From NCBI RefSeq assembly GCF_023159225.1, contig NC_063170.1:28732301-28796300 (forward strand): DNA of 64,000 bases. Reading direction: 5' to 3'. The translations under genes were made by a program, and so were the position numbers. The notes under the pieces are model-generated. The model was not told where the DNA came from. It saw nothing but the letters and a program-made list of their open reading frames with translations, and did not search any database. This document shows, piece after piece, positions 10,596 to 21,190 of this stretch. The stretch comes from Perognathus longimembris pacificus. Taxonomy: Eukaryota > Chordata > Mammalia > Rodentia > Heteromyidae. How positions within the stretch are numbered: position 1 is the first letter of the stretch; every line of letters begins with the position of its first letter.

Positions 10596-11475
10596 TGAAG
10601 GACTTCCCTCTCCCCTCTAGACTCAATCCTTTTATGTATCCAAAGATGGAATATGAAGGATTAACCCCCACCCTATTGCCTCAGGCCCATACAGACACCA
10701 GGCAGGAACCTCAATGTGCAAACCTGCTTTGATATGCAGGCACCAGGCAAAACCTCTATGGGAACCTGCTTTGATATGAAGGCAGGACATCTCACCTAGG
10801 CCTGAAGAGCCAGACTAAAGCCATTTTGAAGTCAGGCCCCACTTCACCACGTGAACCTGAGATAAGCAGGCCCTGTGAGCAAACCCAGGACAAGCTTATT
10901 AGGATCCAGCCGGTCAAGAACTCTAACTGCCCCAAGAATGTCTCAAGCCCTGAGCCAATCAGATTTTACCTGAGTCCTAATCTTGCTTGCTTGAACACCT
11001 GATTGCTGTAACTTTGTTTTTTGTCTTGCTTGAACACCTGATGGCTGTAACTTTGTTTTTGCCTTTATAAGCCCTGTGTAATTGCAGCTCGGGGCTTCCT
11101 CCTAACCTCCGCTGTGTCGGTGGGTAGGACGAGGCCTGAATTGCAGCTCGCCTGAATAAAGCCTTGCTTTTGTATTTTGGAACGTCTGAGTCTCGGTGGC
11201 CTTCTTGGTGGTCTTCTTGCGGCTTGGCATAACAGGCCCAGCTGTAAGCAACCCTTTGTGGGCCAAATGGAAAAGCCCCAACTTCCTAGACCTGGTGGCA
11301 CTTTCAATAACCTGCCTTCTAGCTCAGACCCCATTTAAACCTGGTCCCAGATTCACCCCCCTCAGACAACCTCCAATCCCATGGGAGGGTCTGTGCCCCT
11401 CGCTGTTCCTCAACCTTGCCTGATGCTGATCGAGTCTGGCCTATTCCTTTTCCGTTCTCCTCCATTTCCCCAATA
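10596..11475 (+). mobile_element. 5' LTR of the ERV, split by a nested LTR
   Basis: Begins TGAAGGACTT right after the TSD and ends near CCCCAATA, just before the primer-binding site. Without the nested 432-bp LTR and its 4-bp duplication it is about 444 bp, close to the 451-bp 3' LTR. Blocks shared with the 3' LTR include TATGTATCCAAAGATGGAAT, GGCAGGAACCTCAATGTGCA and CTCCAATCCC. The AATAAA seen in the 3' LTR (CTCAATAAACAG) is lost here. Confidence 0.85.
10803..11234 (+). mobile_element. Solo LTR nested in the 5' LTR
   Basis: Starts TGAAGAGCCAGAC and ends GGCATAACA, flanked by the 4-bp TSD GGCC (10799-10802 and 11235-11238). It has a TATA box (CCTTTATAAGCCC), AATAAA (GAATAAAGCC) and an R/U5 block like the LTR at 6226. 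A tandem duplication of about 43 bp around CTTGCTTGAACACCTGAT is visible near 10985-11060. The partner LTR at 18.8 kb shows the uninterrupted site. Confidence 0.88.
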
Positions 11476-11477
11476 TA

Positions 11478-11496
11478 TGGTGCAGGAAACCCGGGA
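11478..11496 (+). other. Primer-binding site, tRNA-Phe-like
   Basis: TGGTGCAGGAAACCCGGGA starts two bases after the LTR end. The site complementary to tRNA-Phe is TGGTGCCGAAACCCGGGA; here CCG is replaced by CAGG. It resembles the HERV-F type of class I ERV, but that is inference from the PBS alone. Confidence 0.7.
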
Positions 11497-12232
11497 GAGG
11501 AAAAATTGCCATGAGTAACTGGGTCCCGCCTCCTGGCCACCTCTCATCGAACCTTTTTCCTTCTCTTTCCAAGACCTTTCTCCATTGGGAGCACGGAGCC
11601 CGCTCAGCTTACTTTGGGCTAAACAGCCACCTGAACCAACCTCTAGTCCTTTGCCTCTGTAAACTGTGCAGGTGAGGTATTATTGGGCCACTGCATAAAC
11701 CCAGAAAAGGCCTCATCTTCCCCTGTTATCTCTCCCTCACCTGCCCCTGGACTCTGATCTCCAGGCAGGAGGCTGTTTGACCAACTGCAACCACCAACAC
11801 CTAAAAGCCTTCAGGAGGAGGTAACCAGCTGGGTCCATGGCAGAGGCGCCCGACACAGACCTGGGAACTCCAGGAGTCTCCCACTTTCCTGTCTGTGGGG
11901 TCCCCAGAGACTCCAGGAGTCATCAGTTCCTGACCCTCAGACACCCTTTAATTAGGACCTTTGGGGACTCCCTCTCCTAATTATTGGGATCCTTCAGGCT
12001 CCATAGTCCTACCAAATTTTCCACATTGTTTCCCAGAGACACCCCATTGGCATGCCTGTGATCTAACCTTAAGACACTCGGCTGACTGATTTACAGTCAA
12101 AGGAAACTGACCCGTTTGCCTACCAGGATCTGGACTCAGTAAACCATGACCACCATTGGCCTAAATTCCGAATCATGCATTTTAACACTTCAACGAAAGG
12201 AGTCCGGGGTCCCCTACACCCAAGCTCTCCAC

Positions 12233-12274
12233 GGGCTGGGGATATGGCCTAGTGGCAAGAGTGCTTGCCTCGTA
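12233..12274 (+). mobile_element. 42-bp SINE 5' fragment with flanking duplication, no tail
   Basis: Only the first 42 bp of the IDL-Geo left monomer are present, from GGGCTGGGGATATGGCC to GCTTGCCTCGTA. They are flanked by an 18-bp direct repeat (TACACCCAAGCTCTCCAC at 12215-12232; one mismatch at 12275-12292). No right monomer and no A-tail are present. Confidence 0.8.
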
Positions 12275-12468
12275 TACACCCAAGCCCTCCACTCCCTCCA
12301 CTCCAGAGACCCCCCTGCTCATCCTATTCTGCTCACCAAACCCTTCTCTGACCTCCGCTGAAGTCCATCCCCTCTGCTCTCCTGCCTTGCTCACCAAGTC
12401 CTTCTAGCTCTCTCCTCTAGAAAGTGAACTTTCTTTGCCTTGTAGCAATCTCCATCTCCTCCCTCCTT

Positions 12469-12546
12469 TCACTCTCTGTCTCTGTCTCTCTGTTTCTCTG
12501 TCTCTCTCTGTCTCTCTGTCTCTCTCTCTGTCTCTCTCTCTCTCTG
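12469..12546. repeat. (CT)n-rich tract
   Basis: TCTCTGTCTC-type pyrimidine microsatellite within the ERV interior. Confidence 0.9.
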
Positions 12547-12920
12547 AAGACCTCTAGATGCAAGATCATTTACCATTACATCACCAACATTGCCGCTGAC
12601 AGCCCTTATGCCCTTAAGAGTGAGATGCAGGCAGGGTCCCAGAGACCCCCTTTAGGTTCCCTCTTAAAGGCTAGCCATCCTGGATTAGCATTCCATAAAC
12701 TCAAATCTATTCTCCTTCCTGGCTCCTGTAACTACTTTCCTTTTCTCTTTAGCTGGTCTAGATTCTCTAAGTAAAAACTGTCTGCTCCAAGCAAACTTCT
12801 CCTGTTGACCTTTTCCCTCTCTTCTCTCCTTTTTCCTTCACCCCAAGAATCCCATGGCATACCCAAAACAAATCTATCCTTTTTGCCTTTGGGACTCAGA
12901 CACTAAACCATTCCTTTTCT

Positions 12921-13122
12921 TGCTTTTTTTGGCCAGTCCTGGGCCATGAACTCAGGGCCTTAGCCCTGTCCATGGCTTCTTTTTGCTCAAGGCTAGCTCT
13001 CTGTCACTTGAGCCACAGCACCACTTCTAGCCCTTTTCTATACATGTGGGGCTGAGGAATCAAACCCAGGACTTCATGTATGCAAGGCAAGCACTCTTGC
13101 CTCTAGGCCATATTCCCAGCCC
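12921..13122 (-). mobile_element. IDL-Geo dimeric SINE
   Basis: Reverse copy with an 18-bp TSD (CTAAACCATTCCTTTTCT) at 12903-12920 and 13123-13140. It is inserted in the ERV interior. Confidence 0.9.
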
Positions 13123-13658
13123 CTAAACCATTCCTTTTCTCTTTCCTGAGCCTACTCACTTCAAAATCCGGATTCTTAATTTCTCCCTCAAGGCAAAATC
13201 CTAGAAAGCTGCAGAGTAAAATCTCTCCCTCTCACTTCTACCCTATCCAATAGCTCTGTTCAATTGCCTCCTCTCCTTAAAAACCTGTTCAGACACCCCC
13301 TTCCCCAAATCTCTTTACAGGCCTTGGAGACTGACACCTAAAAAGACACAAAGGACTCATGGGGAGTTTCTGCAACCCCCACTCTTCCTCCAAGCTTACT
13401 TTTCTTTGTTCTAGGTGTTTAAATACCCAATTCATATGTTAATGTGCCTTTGCATTAAAGTTGTTTTAAAGGTTTTCCATTCTTAACAATGTTTAAGCAT
13501 GGAGATTTTGTTAAATTGTTTGATGTTTGCTAAAAATCTTAAGTTTTGTCTTGTATTTTGTTTTATTGCCAGTTTATCTAAAAATGACCATGTGGTTCTA
13601 TCATATTGGGCAAAATAGTAATAATTTTGTTGCTGGAATTCCAGAAAACTTAACTCCC

Positions 13659-13728
13659 AGCCGTTCCTTTCTAATTATGCCTCAATGTCCCCTAGCCATT
13701 CCTTTCTAATTATGCCTCAATGTCCCCT
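13659..13728. repeat. 35-bp tandem duplication
   Basis: Two adjacent 35-bp copies beginning AGCCRTTCCTTTCTAATTAT (13659-13693, 13694-13728) with one difference. Confidence 0.9.
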
Positions 13729-14470
13729 ACCTTTAGGTACTTTAGAGACTTGCTTTCTAGACTTATATATACCTTATATATCTTATATATACCTCCTTCT
13801 ATATACCATATATGTAAGATATATACCTTATATATACCTCCTTATATATACTTCTCCTAAAATCCGCCACTATTTTCCTCCTCCAGATGAAAACAGACCT
13901 GGGTGAGCCCCCTCCCCAAACCCAATCCTCCACCTTCCCTGACCTGCCCTCCTCATAGAAGTAAATCCCCTATTCTGGGACACTTCACACCTTGCTGTGG
14001 CCTCCCACCACCAATCAGTCCTTATCCTTCTTAAAGACCCCACTACTTTTGTAACCCCAAACCAATATCTGCTTTCTCCCACTTCCCGCCGAGGGCTAAA
14101 GCCTATTATTCTCCTGCCTTCTCTCAGCCTCTCTCCTAACTCCTATCCATTCTCCTCTTTTTTTTTTTTGCCACATATTTTTTTTCTTTATCGTCAAAGT
14201 TTGATACAGAGGGGTTACAGATTCATATGAAAGGCAATGAGTACATTTCTCATTCTACTTGTTACCTCCTCCCTCATTTCCCCCCTCTCCCCTCCCCCTT
14301 CCCCTCTCCCCGAAAGAGTTGTGCAGTTGGTTTACACCAAATGGTTTCTAAGTGTTGCTTTTTGAATGGTTTGTCTTTTTGTTCTTTGTCTCTCGATTTT
14401 GGTATTTCTTCTCCCTTCTCCAGTTCTATTACTCGTATCAGACAATATCCAGGGTACTCAGATATAATAC

Positions 14471-15131
14471 TGTTGTGCCAAGTCACGAAACGACCACCAA
14501 GAAGGCCACCGAGACGCAGACATTCCGAAATGCAAAAGCTGGGCTGGGAATATGGCCTAGTGGCAAGAGTGCTTGCTTCATATACATGAAACCCTGGGTT
14601 CGATTCCTCAGCACCACATATGTAGAAAACGGCCAGAAGTGGCGCTGTGGCTCAAGTGGTAGAGTGCTAGCCTTGAGCAAAAAGAAGCCAGGGACAGTGC
14701 TCAGGCCCTGAGTCCAAGGCCCAGAACTGGCAACAAAAACAAAACAAATAAACCGAAATGAAAAAGCAAGGCAAGGCTTTATTTAAGCGAGCTGCAACTC
14801 GGGCCACGTCCTACCCACCGACACAGCGGAGGTTAGGAGGAAGCCCCGAGCTACGATTCCACAGGGCTTATAAAGGCAAAAAACAAAGTTACAATAATCA
14901 GGTGTTCAAGCAAGCAAGATTAGGACACAGGTACAAATCTGATTAGCTCAGGGTTTGAGGCATTCTAGGGGTGGTTAGAGTTAAGCATTCCCAGCGGTTA
15001 GAGTTCTAGACCGACTGGGCCCTAATGGGCTTGTCCTGGGTCTGCTCACAGGGCCTGCTTATCTCAGGTTCACGTGGTAAGGTGGGGTTCACATGGTAAA
15101 GTGGGGCCTGACTTCAAAGTCTGGGACTTCA
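14471..15131 (-). mobile_element. Solo LTR (same family as 10803), reverse, containing a SINE
   Basis: Plus-strand ends TGTTGTGCC (14471) and GGGACTTCA (15131) are the complements of the ends of the 10803 LTR. The TATA region (GGGCTTATAAAGGC) and the complement of its R block are clear. Flanking 4-mers are ATAC (14467-14470) and GTAC (15132-15135), a one-mismatch TSD. The SINE at 14540 interrupts the U5/R part. Confidence 0.82.
14540..14752 (+). mobile_element. IDL-Geo SINE nested in the solo LTR
   Basis: Forward copy with A-rich tail. The TSD CCGAAATGCAAAAG at 14525-14538 recurs with one mismatch at 14753-14766. Confidence 0.88.
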
Positions 15132-15828
15132 GTACAGTGGTTGGTGGGTATGCAAACTTGTTCAACCCCATTCTCCTCTTAACACCCCCATCCTGGAGTC
15201 AAAAAGCCAAATGGCTTCTAGCTTGGTTCAATATCTCTGAAAAATTAACCAGGCAATTTTTCCAGCGTGCTCTATTGTGTCCAATCCCTACACCCTACTC
15301 TCCCATACCCCATACATCCCACCTCTAGGCCCCTCTTTGCATTTACCTGGGAAGACCCAGACACGCTCCAGGCCCAGCAGCTAACCTGGACCGTGCTTCC
15401 CCAAGGGTTCCATGACAGCCCCCATTATTCTGGTCAAGCTCTGCATTTTAGCCTCATTAGATCTCTCCCCCAGCCTCCTCCTTCAATACGTAGATGACCT
15501 TCTCTACAGCCCTTCTGCGGACCTACACCTCAAACACTCTACTCTCCTTAACTCCCTTGCTTCCTGAGGTTATAGGGCCCCCAAAGACAAAGCCCAGATA
15601 TGCCAAAGATCAGTTATATATTTGGGATTAACCATTTCCCAAGAGGGACAAGCCATATCTCCCCATATGGTTCAGGGGCTCCTCAACTATCCCCCGCCTC
15701 AATCCAAACGGGACTTCTTGGTCCTCCTGGACCTCTTTAATTTCCATATCTGGACCCCCAACTTTTCTCTTTAGCCCAACCTCTGTACTCTGCCAGTAAA
15801 GGGCCCCTAGATGAGCCCCTCCTGTACC

Positions 15829-15965
15829 CCCATCCTCCTCAGCTGCTATCCTCCTCAGCGTCTATCTTCCTCAGTTCCTATCTGCCTCAGCTCCTCCTAA
15901 GCTCCTATCTGCTTCAGCTCCTATCCTCATCAGCTCCTATCTACTCCCCAGCTCCTATCTACCTA
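15829..15965. repeat. About 15-bp minisatellite within pol
   Basis: Eight or so degenerate copies of a CAGCTCCTATCYWCCT-type unit. It lies after the YVDD block and expands a poorly conserved part of the pol region. Confidence 0.75.
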
Positions 15966-16039
15966 CTTAAGCTCTCTCTGTCCAAGGCCTCTAACCTCTC
16001 CCTCCCAGACCTTAACCAACCCTTTTTCCTTTTCTATTA

Positions 16040-16345
16040 TCTGTGAAAAGCAAGAAGACAACTTTCACCCCCAAGAGTGTTATTTCCCCCACATCAGGTA
16101 CTCAGCCCTTCCCACTAGCCCCCAGTTCTACCCATATGTGAACTCCCTGCCCTAGAGCTATAATTGGCCACTCCCATGCACCACTCTGACCTACCTATTT
16201 CCTCTCTAGCCCCAGGGTTATATAAGCTACCACCTGGATTAAGGTGCAGGTGCCATAGGGGATTTGGTCCCACTAATAAACCTCCTTGTAAACATTCTTC
16301 TCCTGTCCAATGACTCTTCTCCTGACTGTGACTATCTCTGCATGG
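16040..16345 (+). mobile_element. Probable solo LTR nested in pol
   Basis: A TATA box (GGTTATATAAGC, about 16217) lies 55 bp before an AATAAA (16275) in sequence that breaks the pol alignment. Pol-like sequence is readable up to about 16035 and resumes by about 16355 (before YLSKQLD). The ends are uncertain; possible TG starts are at 16040 and 16079 and a CA end is near 16340. No TSD was secured. Confidence 0.5.
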
Positions 16346-16623
16346 TTCCCTGGGGTGGCTGGGACAGATTCTTTCGTAGGGTACCTATCCAAACAATTGG
16401 ATAAGGTGACATAGGGGTGGCCCCATTGCCTCCAGGTTCCAGCAGCTGTGGCACTCATATGCAGCCCCAAAAATTTCCCTTCACAGCCCACTCCACATTC
16501 TAACTTCTCACTCCCTTAAGGATCTCTTCAGCCACAAAGCCTTTCTCTCCTTGTCTCCCTCCCAAATCCAGACTCTTCAGTCCTTTCTCCCTGACCCTAC
16601 CCTATTCTTTGAACAAACTCCCC

Positions 16624-16683
16624 CTCTAAACCCGGCTACCTTCTTGCCCTCCTCTAAACCCGGCTACCCTCTTGCCCTCCTCA
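16624..16683. repeat. 28-bp tandem duplication in pol
   Basis: CTCTAAACCCGGCTACCYTC and following bases occur twice in tandem, with one difference. Confidence 0.8.
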
Positions 16684-17195
16684 CCCCACGAACCAGAACC
16701 TCTCATACATTCCTTCCCCGATACCCTAGGTGTCTCTCTAAACCATTCTCCCACATCCCAGAACTGCCTATCCCTGGGGCCCCTGACTAGTTTGTTGATG
16801 GCAGCTCTCTAAGATGCTTTCCCTATATGACAGGATATGCCATTTTTCAAGGTAACCCAGAGGAACCCAGCCATCCTGTACACATAGAAGTAAAATCTTT
16901 GTCCCCCCCCCCCCATACCACCTCACAGCAGGCAGACCTGGTCGCTCTAACATGCGCCCTCTACCATGCTGCCCGGAGAGAGGATTTCTAACTCTAAAAG
17001 GATCCCCTATTGCCACCTTTATCCAGGACCTCCTGGATTCTGCACTGCTCCCGGAGCAGGCAGCCATCATTCATTGTCAGGACACAGGGATTACATTTCC
17101 CTCCTTAACAACTTTGCAGACTCACTAGCCCACAAAGTAGCCACTGCCCTGAAGCAGCAGGATAGACCCAGCTCCTCTTCTAGACAGCTGTGATG

Positions 17196-18673
17196 AAAAG
17201 AACCAGTAAAGAGAAATGTAAATTTTAAAAAATGGTTAGTAAAGAAAGCCTTGGAAAGGGAAATTGAGGAAACAAGAAATAGTTTCCTCTGGATAAGAAA
17301 GGATTTGGAAAGTAACAATTGTCTTAAAGGCATGTTCCGTGGGAATTAAGACAAACACCAAAAGGGTTAAGTATGTAGCAGATGGTTTGGGTATGTCTTA
17401 AAAGATAGAGCTTCAGTAAAGTTGGTATGTAATTAAGTTGACTATGATTTACAGTAAAAACTACCATCTCATTCTTTATGTCCCATCTATGAAAGTAACT
17501 GTGTAAACCAAAGTTCACTTAAGTGTTTATGTCAAGGTCTTCAAATAAACACCTTTTAGCTCAAATGTCATTTTTCCTGTTTAATATGTAAGCTACCTTA
17601 AATACAGAGCTAAAAGGACACCAGCCCCTGCAATCTTTGTTGTAATCACAAAGCTTTAGTGACACCTACAATGTCTTAACCTCAGTTAGTATCCTAAAAG
17701 TATCATTTGTAATTAAAAACAACTATATTTCTATTTGATCTCCTTGTTGCTTTAATTGGGAACAAAAAGGGTTTTTTGTGGCAAAGACTACAGTTCAAAG
17801 CCAGCTGGGGCAGAAAAATCCCTCTAGAGATCCATCTCCCAACTAACCAGCAAAGAGCTTGGCTCAAGAGAATTAACCAGCCAAATACTGGAAGTGACAT
17901 TGTGGCTCAAAGTGGTAGAGTGCTAGCCTTGAGCAGAAGTGCTCAGAGACACTGCCCAGGGGTTGAGTTCAAAGAAATGTCTACTGAGTCAGCCCAGCAA
18001 AAAGCACCTGGACCTTCAGGCCAGTCCAGATAACTAGGAACCATGGAGAGAGGGTCACATCCTGGTGTCACATCCTAAATGGAGCCACTCTGTGTTTGCC
18101 CTTTCAAAATTAACCAGAGCCAGGAGAACAAGGGAAATAAGAGGCTTGCCCATCTAATGTCCATGCCTGTCTACCTTCTAACTGGACAAAAATTTACATT
18201 CTTGCCTTTGTTACCTGCTATTTCTACTTCCTATCCATACAATATCCCCAGTTATATGGAAATTCCTTCTTCCTGGTAATAGGCCAAACTGGGATTATGC
18301 TCCAAATGTGCCCAGGGTTTGTTTTCCTATGTCATTCTTATCAACTAGTCCTGCCACCTTGTCAGCCTTTTGCCAGATCCCCCCTTTTTCAAGTTTCTCT
18401 TTAACAGGATAACAGCCCTCACTCAGGACACTACCTGGGAGCACATCAAGGCACTGCAGAGAACAGGACACTGCCCTTCCCTGCCCAGCACAGACCGGCA
18501 CCTTGAAGACCCCAGCCCCAGTGACTCCTAGATGTCCCCCATGTCAGCAGGAAGTAGCCAGAAAAGACTCAACTTTTTATACTCCTTCAGGGTTTCAAAT
18601 GATGGGAATATGTTTTGTGTTTCTTGTTGCTCCCCTCACAGCCCATTCTTTTTATGTATCCAAAGATCCTATA
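17196..18673 (+). other. 3' part of the ERV, no env recognised
   Basis: After the last pol block the sequence becomes A/T-richer. No envelope signature was seen. It includes a 5'-truncated B1-headed SINE (about 17788-17970). The last 40 bp before the 3' LTR partly duplicate LTR sequence (TATGTATCCAAAGAT occurs at about 18652 and again at 18712). Confidence 0.5.
17788..17970 (+). repeat. B1-headed composite SINE, 5' truncated
   Basis: Starts within the B1 part (TTCAAAGCCAGCTGGGGCAG), followed by the AACTAACCAGC linker and a right monomer (TGGCTCAAAGTGGTAGAGTG). Confidence 0.65.
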
Positions 18674-19124
18674 TAAAGGACTTGCCTCTCCCCTCTAGGC
18701 CCATTCCTTCTATGTATCCAAAGATGGAATATGAAGCATTGACCCCTACCCTATTGCCTCAGGCCCATACAAACACCAGGCAGGAACCTCAATGTGCAAA
18801 CCTGCTTTGATATGCAGGCACCAGGCAAACCGTCTATGGGAACCTGCTTTCATATGAAGGCAGGACATCCCACCTAGACCCAGCTGTAAATAACCCTTTG
18901 TGGGCCAAATGGAAAAGACCCAACTTCCTAGACCTAGTGGCACTTTGAATAACCTGCCTCCTAGCTCAGACCCCATATAAGCCTGGTCCCAGATTCACCC
19001 TCTCAGACAACCTCCAATCCCGCGGGAAGGTCTGTGCCCCTCGCTGTTCCTCAATAAACAGTCCTCCCCTGGTGATGATCAAGACTGGCTTATTCCTTTT
19101 CCATTCTCTTCCATTTTCCCAACA
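18674..19124 (+). mobile_element. 3' LTR of the ERV
   Basis: Aligns with the 5' LTR throughout and ends TTTTCCCAACA directly before the TSD GCCCT. AATAAA lies in CTCAATAAACAG (about 19052). It lacks the nested LTR, so it shows the pre-insertion order CACCTAGACCCAGCTG. Its first bases read TAAAGG where the 5' LTR has TGAAGG. Confidence 0.85.
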
Positions 19125-19129
19125 GCCCT

Positions 19130-19837
19130 GAGCTGGGAAGACCACCCCTCACAGCCAGCTATAGGACCAGCCAGGGGAATCACTTACACTGGGCTTCCTG
19201 GTCATGCTGTTGTGAGGATGGAGTGTGCATCTGTGTGCAAGGCCTGGCATAGGGCCGGACACATGGGGTACTTCAGATGATGGCAGCTGTAACTGTTGCT
19301 TCAGAACATGGACAAGCAGGGCTGAACACTTGCCTAATATACATGACATCCTGATAGATCCTCAGCAAGTTACAGAACTCAGAGTTTGTCTCCTTATTGG
19401 GCCATCATTCACTCATTCACTGGTGACATGAGATCCTCTGGCTAAAGTTTTCCAATCTGACTTTGAGCATTGTTTTGAAACAAGATTGTGCTAAGTCACT
19501 GCAAAGTTGAAGTGATTAGTGCTTCCAGTCTATCAGATGAAGAAAAATTAAATGACTCCTGCCTCTGTACCTGTCCTAGGTCACCTAGAGAACAAATTAG
19601 AAAGCTTCCAGAGGAGACCTTGTTACTTCAGGAGCAGGGAAGATATGGAGGAATTCTAAGATGTTTAGGATGGTTGGCCCTGCTAAAGTCCATCCTCTGG
19701 GAAGGCAGACATGGTACTCCACAAATGTTGCTGAATAATGGATGGATCTTCTCACTTGAAGAATAAAACCAAAGTCCCAGGGAAGAGGAAGGCAAAGAAA
19801 ATTCCTTCCTTAATTTCATTTAACATGTATTTGCTGC
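19130..19837. other. Unassigned right flank of the ERV
   Basis: No repeat head or coding signature recognised. Confidence 0.4.
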
Positions 19838-20085
19838 CCTGATTTTGTGGGGGTGGGCACTGAGGGTTGAACTCAGGACCTGGCACTTTTCCTTAGCTCT
19901 TTTGCTCAAGGCTAGCACTTGGACCACAGTTCTACTTTCAGCTTTTTGCTGGTTAATTGGTGGGAGAATCTCACCAAGTTTCTTGCCTGGGCTGGCTTTA
20001 AACCACAATCTCAGATCTCACCCTCCTGAGCTAACTCCTGTTACCAGGAACAGTAGTGAACCACTGGCACCTATTCTGCCTTGGC
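19838..20085 (-). repeat. B1-headed composite SINE
   Basis: Reverse orientation; complement of the right monomer, of the linker (GCTGGTTAATTGGTGGGAG) and of a B1 head. Confidence 0.7.
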
Positions 20086-20332
20086 TTTTTAAGGGAGGGA
20101 AGGGCGTGACAAGCTGAGATAGCTCCACATTTGCACACCCTTCTCATCTTACACAGCACTGCTCTGACCATTTCTATTTGACCATCAAAGTAAAGGGCAC
20201 CCTCATTTTACAGATGTAGAAATGGGGGCTCAACAGAAGTCATGCAATCTCTTCAAAAATCACACTGTTAGAGTGTCAAATAGGAATGAGGACACCAACT
20301 CAAAAGTATCTCAGCAAGGCAAGTTTACTTTT

Positions 20333-20545
20333 TGTTTTGTTTTGGTTTGGTTTTTGCCAGTCCTGGGGCTTGAACTCAGGGCCTGAGCTTTGTCCCTGGC
20401 TTCTTTTTGCTAAAGGCTAGCACTCTACAACTTGAGCCACAGTGCCACTTCCAGCTTTTTCTATATATGTGGTGCTGAGGAATCAAGCCCAGGGCTTCAT
20501 GTAAATGAGGTGAGCACTTTACCACTAGGCCATATTCCCAGCCCA
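20333..20545 (-). mobile_element. IDL-Geo dimeric SINE
   Basis: Reverse copy; the 13-bp TSD CAAGTTTACTTTT is at 20320-20332 and 20546-20558. Confidence 0.9.
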
Positions 20546-20599
20546 CAAGTTTACTTTTGCACATGCAGACATATGTACATGTGCATGCATGTAAGTGTA

Positions 20600-21190
20600 C
20601 TGTTTGTTGTAAGGTGAATTCAGGAGCAAGATACAGGGAAAACAGAGAAGCCACATTTTGAGAGGCCAAATCTTGGAGTCTTTATTCAAAGGCCAATGAC
20701 TACATGGTGGACTCCTGTCTTAAAGACCGGTAGCCAGCCAATACACTTAACATTGTTAGGAATCTGAGCCATGAAGGCCAGAGAGGAAAAAAAGAAAAAA
20801 AACCATACACACACACAATACCAACAAACCAATTCAGCTACAATGGAGAGCTGAAGTGGGATGCCATGGGGACCGGAGAAGAGACAGGAGACAGGATGCG
20901 AACATGGAGACACGAGGCGGCTTGGCATTCCTACACCTGAGCTGGTCTAGGCCTAAAAAGGGTCAGGTCGAGGAGCTGGGTCACAGGAAACTCACAGTAC
21001 CAGGCATGGACTGATAGGTTTAATAACCTATTATCCAAGTCTCCGCCCCTGCCTCCAGGGATTCAGGTACTCCCATCACCTGGGAAGTGGGGGCTTCACC
21101 TTCCCCCACCTTGAAGACAAGATGCCAGACCTGCCATCCACCATGTGGCCAAGATGGTGCTGGCCAGGCCCGATCTCCCCACTGCAGTAT
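20600..21190 (-). repeat. Possible LTR, minus strand
   Basis: The minus strand carries TTTGAATAAAGACTCCAAG (polyadenylation signal) followed by a GGCCTCTC R/U5-like stretch. To the right is a GC-rich, U3-like block (GCCAAGATGGTGCTGGCCAGG). Ends were not fixed. Confidence 0.4.

Larger units (their letters stand above)
11497..14009 (+). other. ERV leader and presumed gag region, decayed
   Basis: Pyrimidine-rich ERV interior with no long open frame and no Gag block I can name. It holds a SINE fragment (12233), a (CT)n tract, a complete reverse SINE (12921), a 35-bp duplication (13659) and an AT-rich TATATA stretch (13755-13855). Assigned to leader/gag only because it lies between the primer-binding site and pol. 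Confidence 0.45.
14160..15167 (-). mobile_element. L1-type 3' retroposon inserted in pol, later split by an LTR
   Basis: Begins with a T-run (14158-14169, the poly-A tail of a minus-strand insert). It then has the complement of the same 3'UTR sequence as at 7430, including the G-rich tract (C-rich here, 14275-14310). The 13-bp TSD CCATTCTCCTCTT lies at 14147-14159 and 15168-15180, so the solo LTR at 14471-15131 entered this retroposon afterwards. Without the LTR the insert is about 345 bp. Pol sequence resumes directly after the 3' TSD. Confidence 0.75.
14010..17195 (+). pseudogene. pol: ERV pol remnant (reverse transcriptase, RNase H, start of integrase)
   Basis: Pol blocks read in order on the plus strand in several frames. 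An RT entry block (LKDPTTFVTPNQYLLSP, then RRGLKP) lies at about 14030-14110. After the nested insertion at 14160-15167 comes GVKKPNG, then the LTWTVLPQGF and DSP blocks (about 15385-15420), then YVDD, the RT catalytic motif (15487-15498). YLSKQLD follows at 16383-16403, an RNase H-like FVDGSS block near 16790, QQADLVALTCALYHAA near 16930, and a block near 17070-17140 ending in LLNNFADSLAHKVA. The pattern is that of gammaretrovirus-like class I Pol. In-frame stops, frameshifts and three insertions make it inactive. Confidence 0.8.
10591..19129 (+). mobile_element. Class I ERV with both LTRs, heavily invaded
   Basis: Two related LTRs (10596-11475 and 18674-19124) bound an 8.5-kb element. The flanking 5-mer GCCCT occurs exactly outside both ends (10591-10595 and 19125-19129), which marks one retroviral integration. 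A primer-binding site resembling tRNA-Phe follows the 5' LTR. Pol remnants run from about 14010 to 17195 with gammaretrovirus-like blocks. Gag is only presumed from position, and no env was recognised. Later insertions sit inside: one LTR in the 5' LTR, a retroposon that itself holds an LTR and a SINE in the reverse-transcriptase region, another LTR before RNase H, and further SINEs. Stops and frameshifts throughout show it is a fossil. Confidence 0.85.

Noticed and set aside
15267..15497. Active retroviral reverse transcriptase
   Set aside because: Pol blocks are spread over several frames with stops and three insertions; only a fossil is present.
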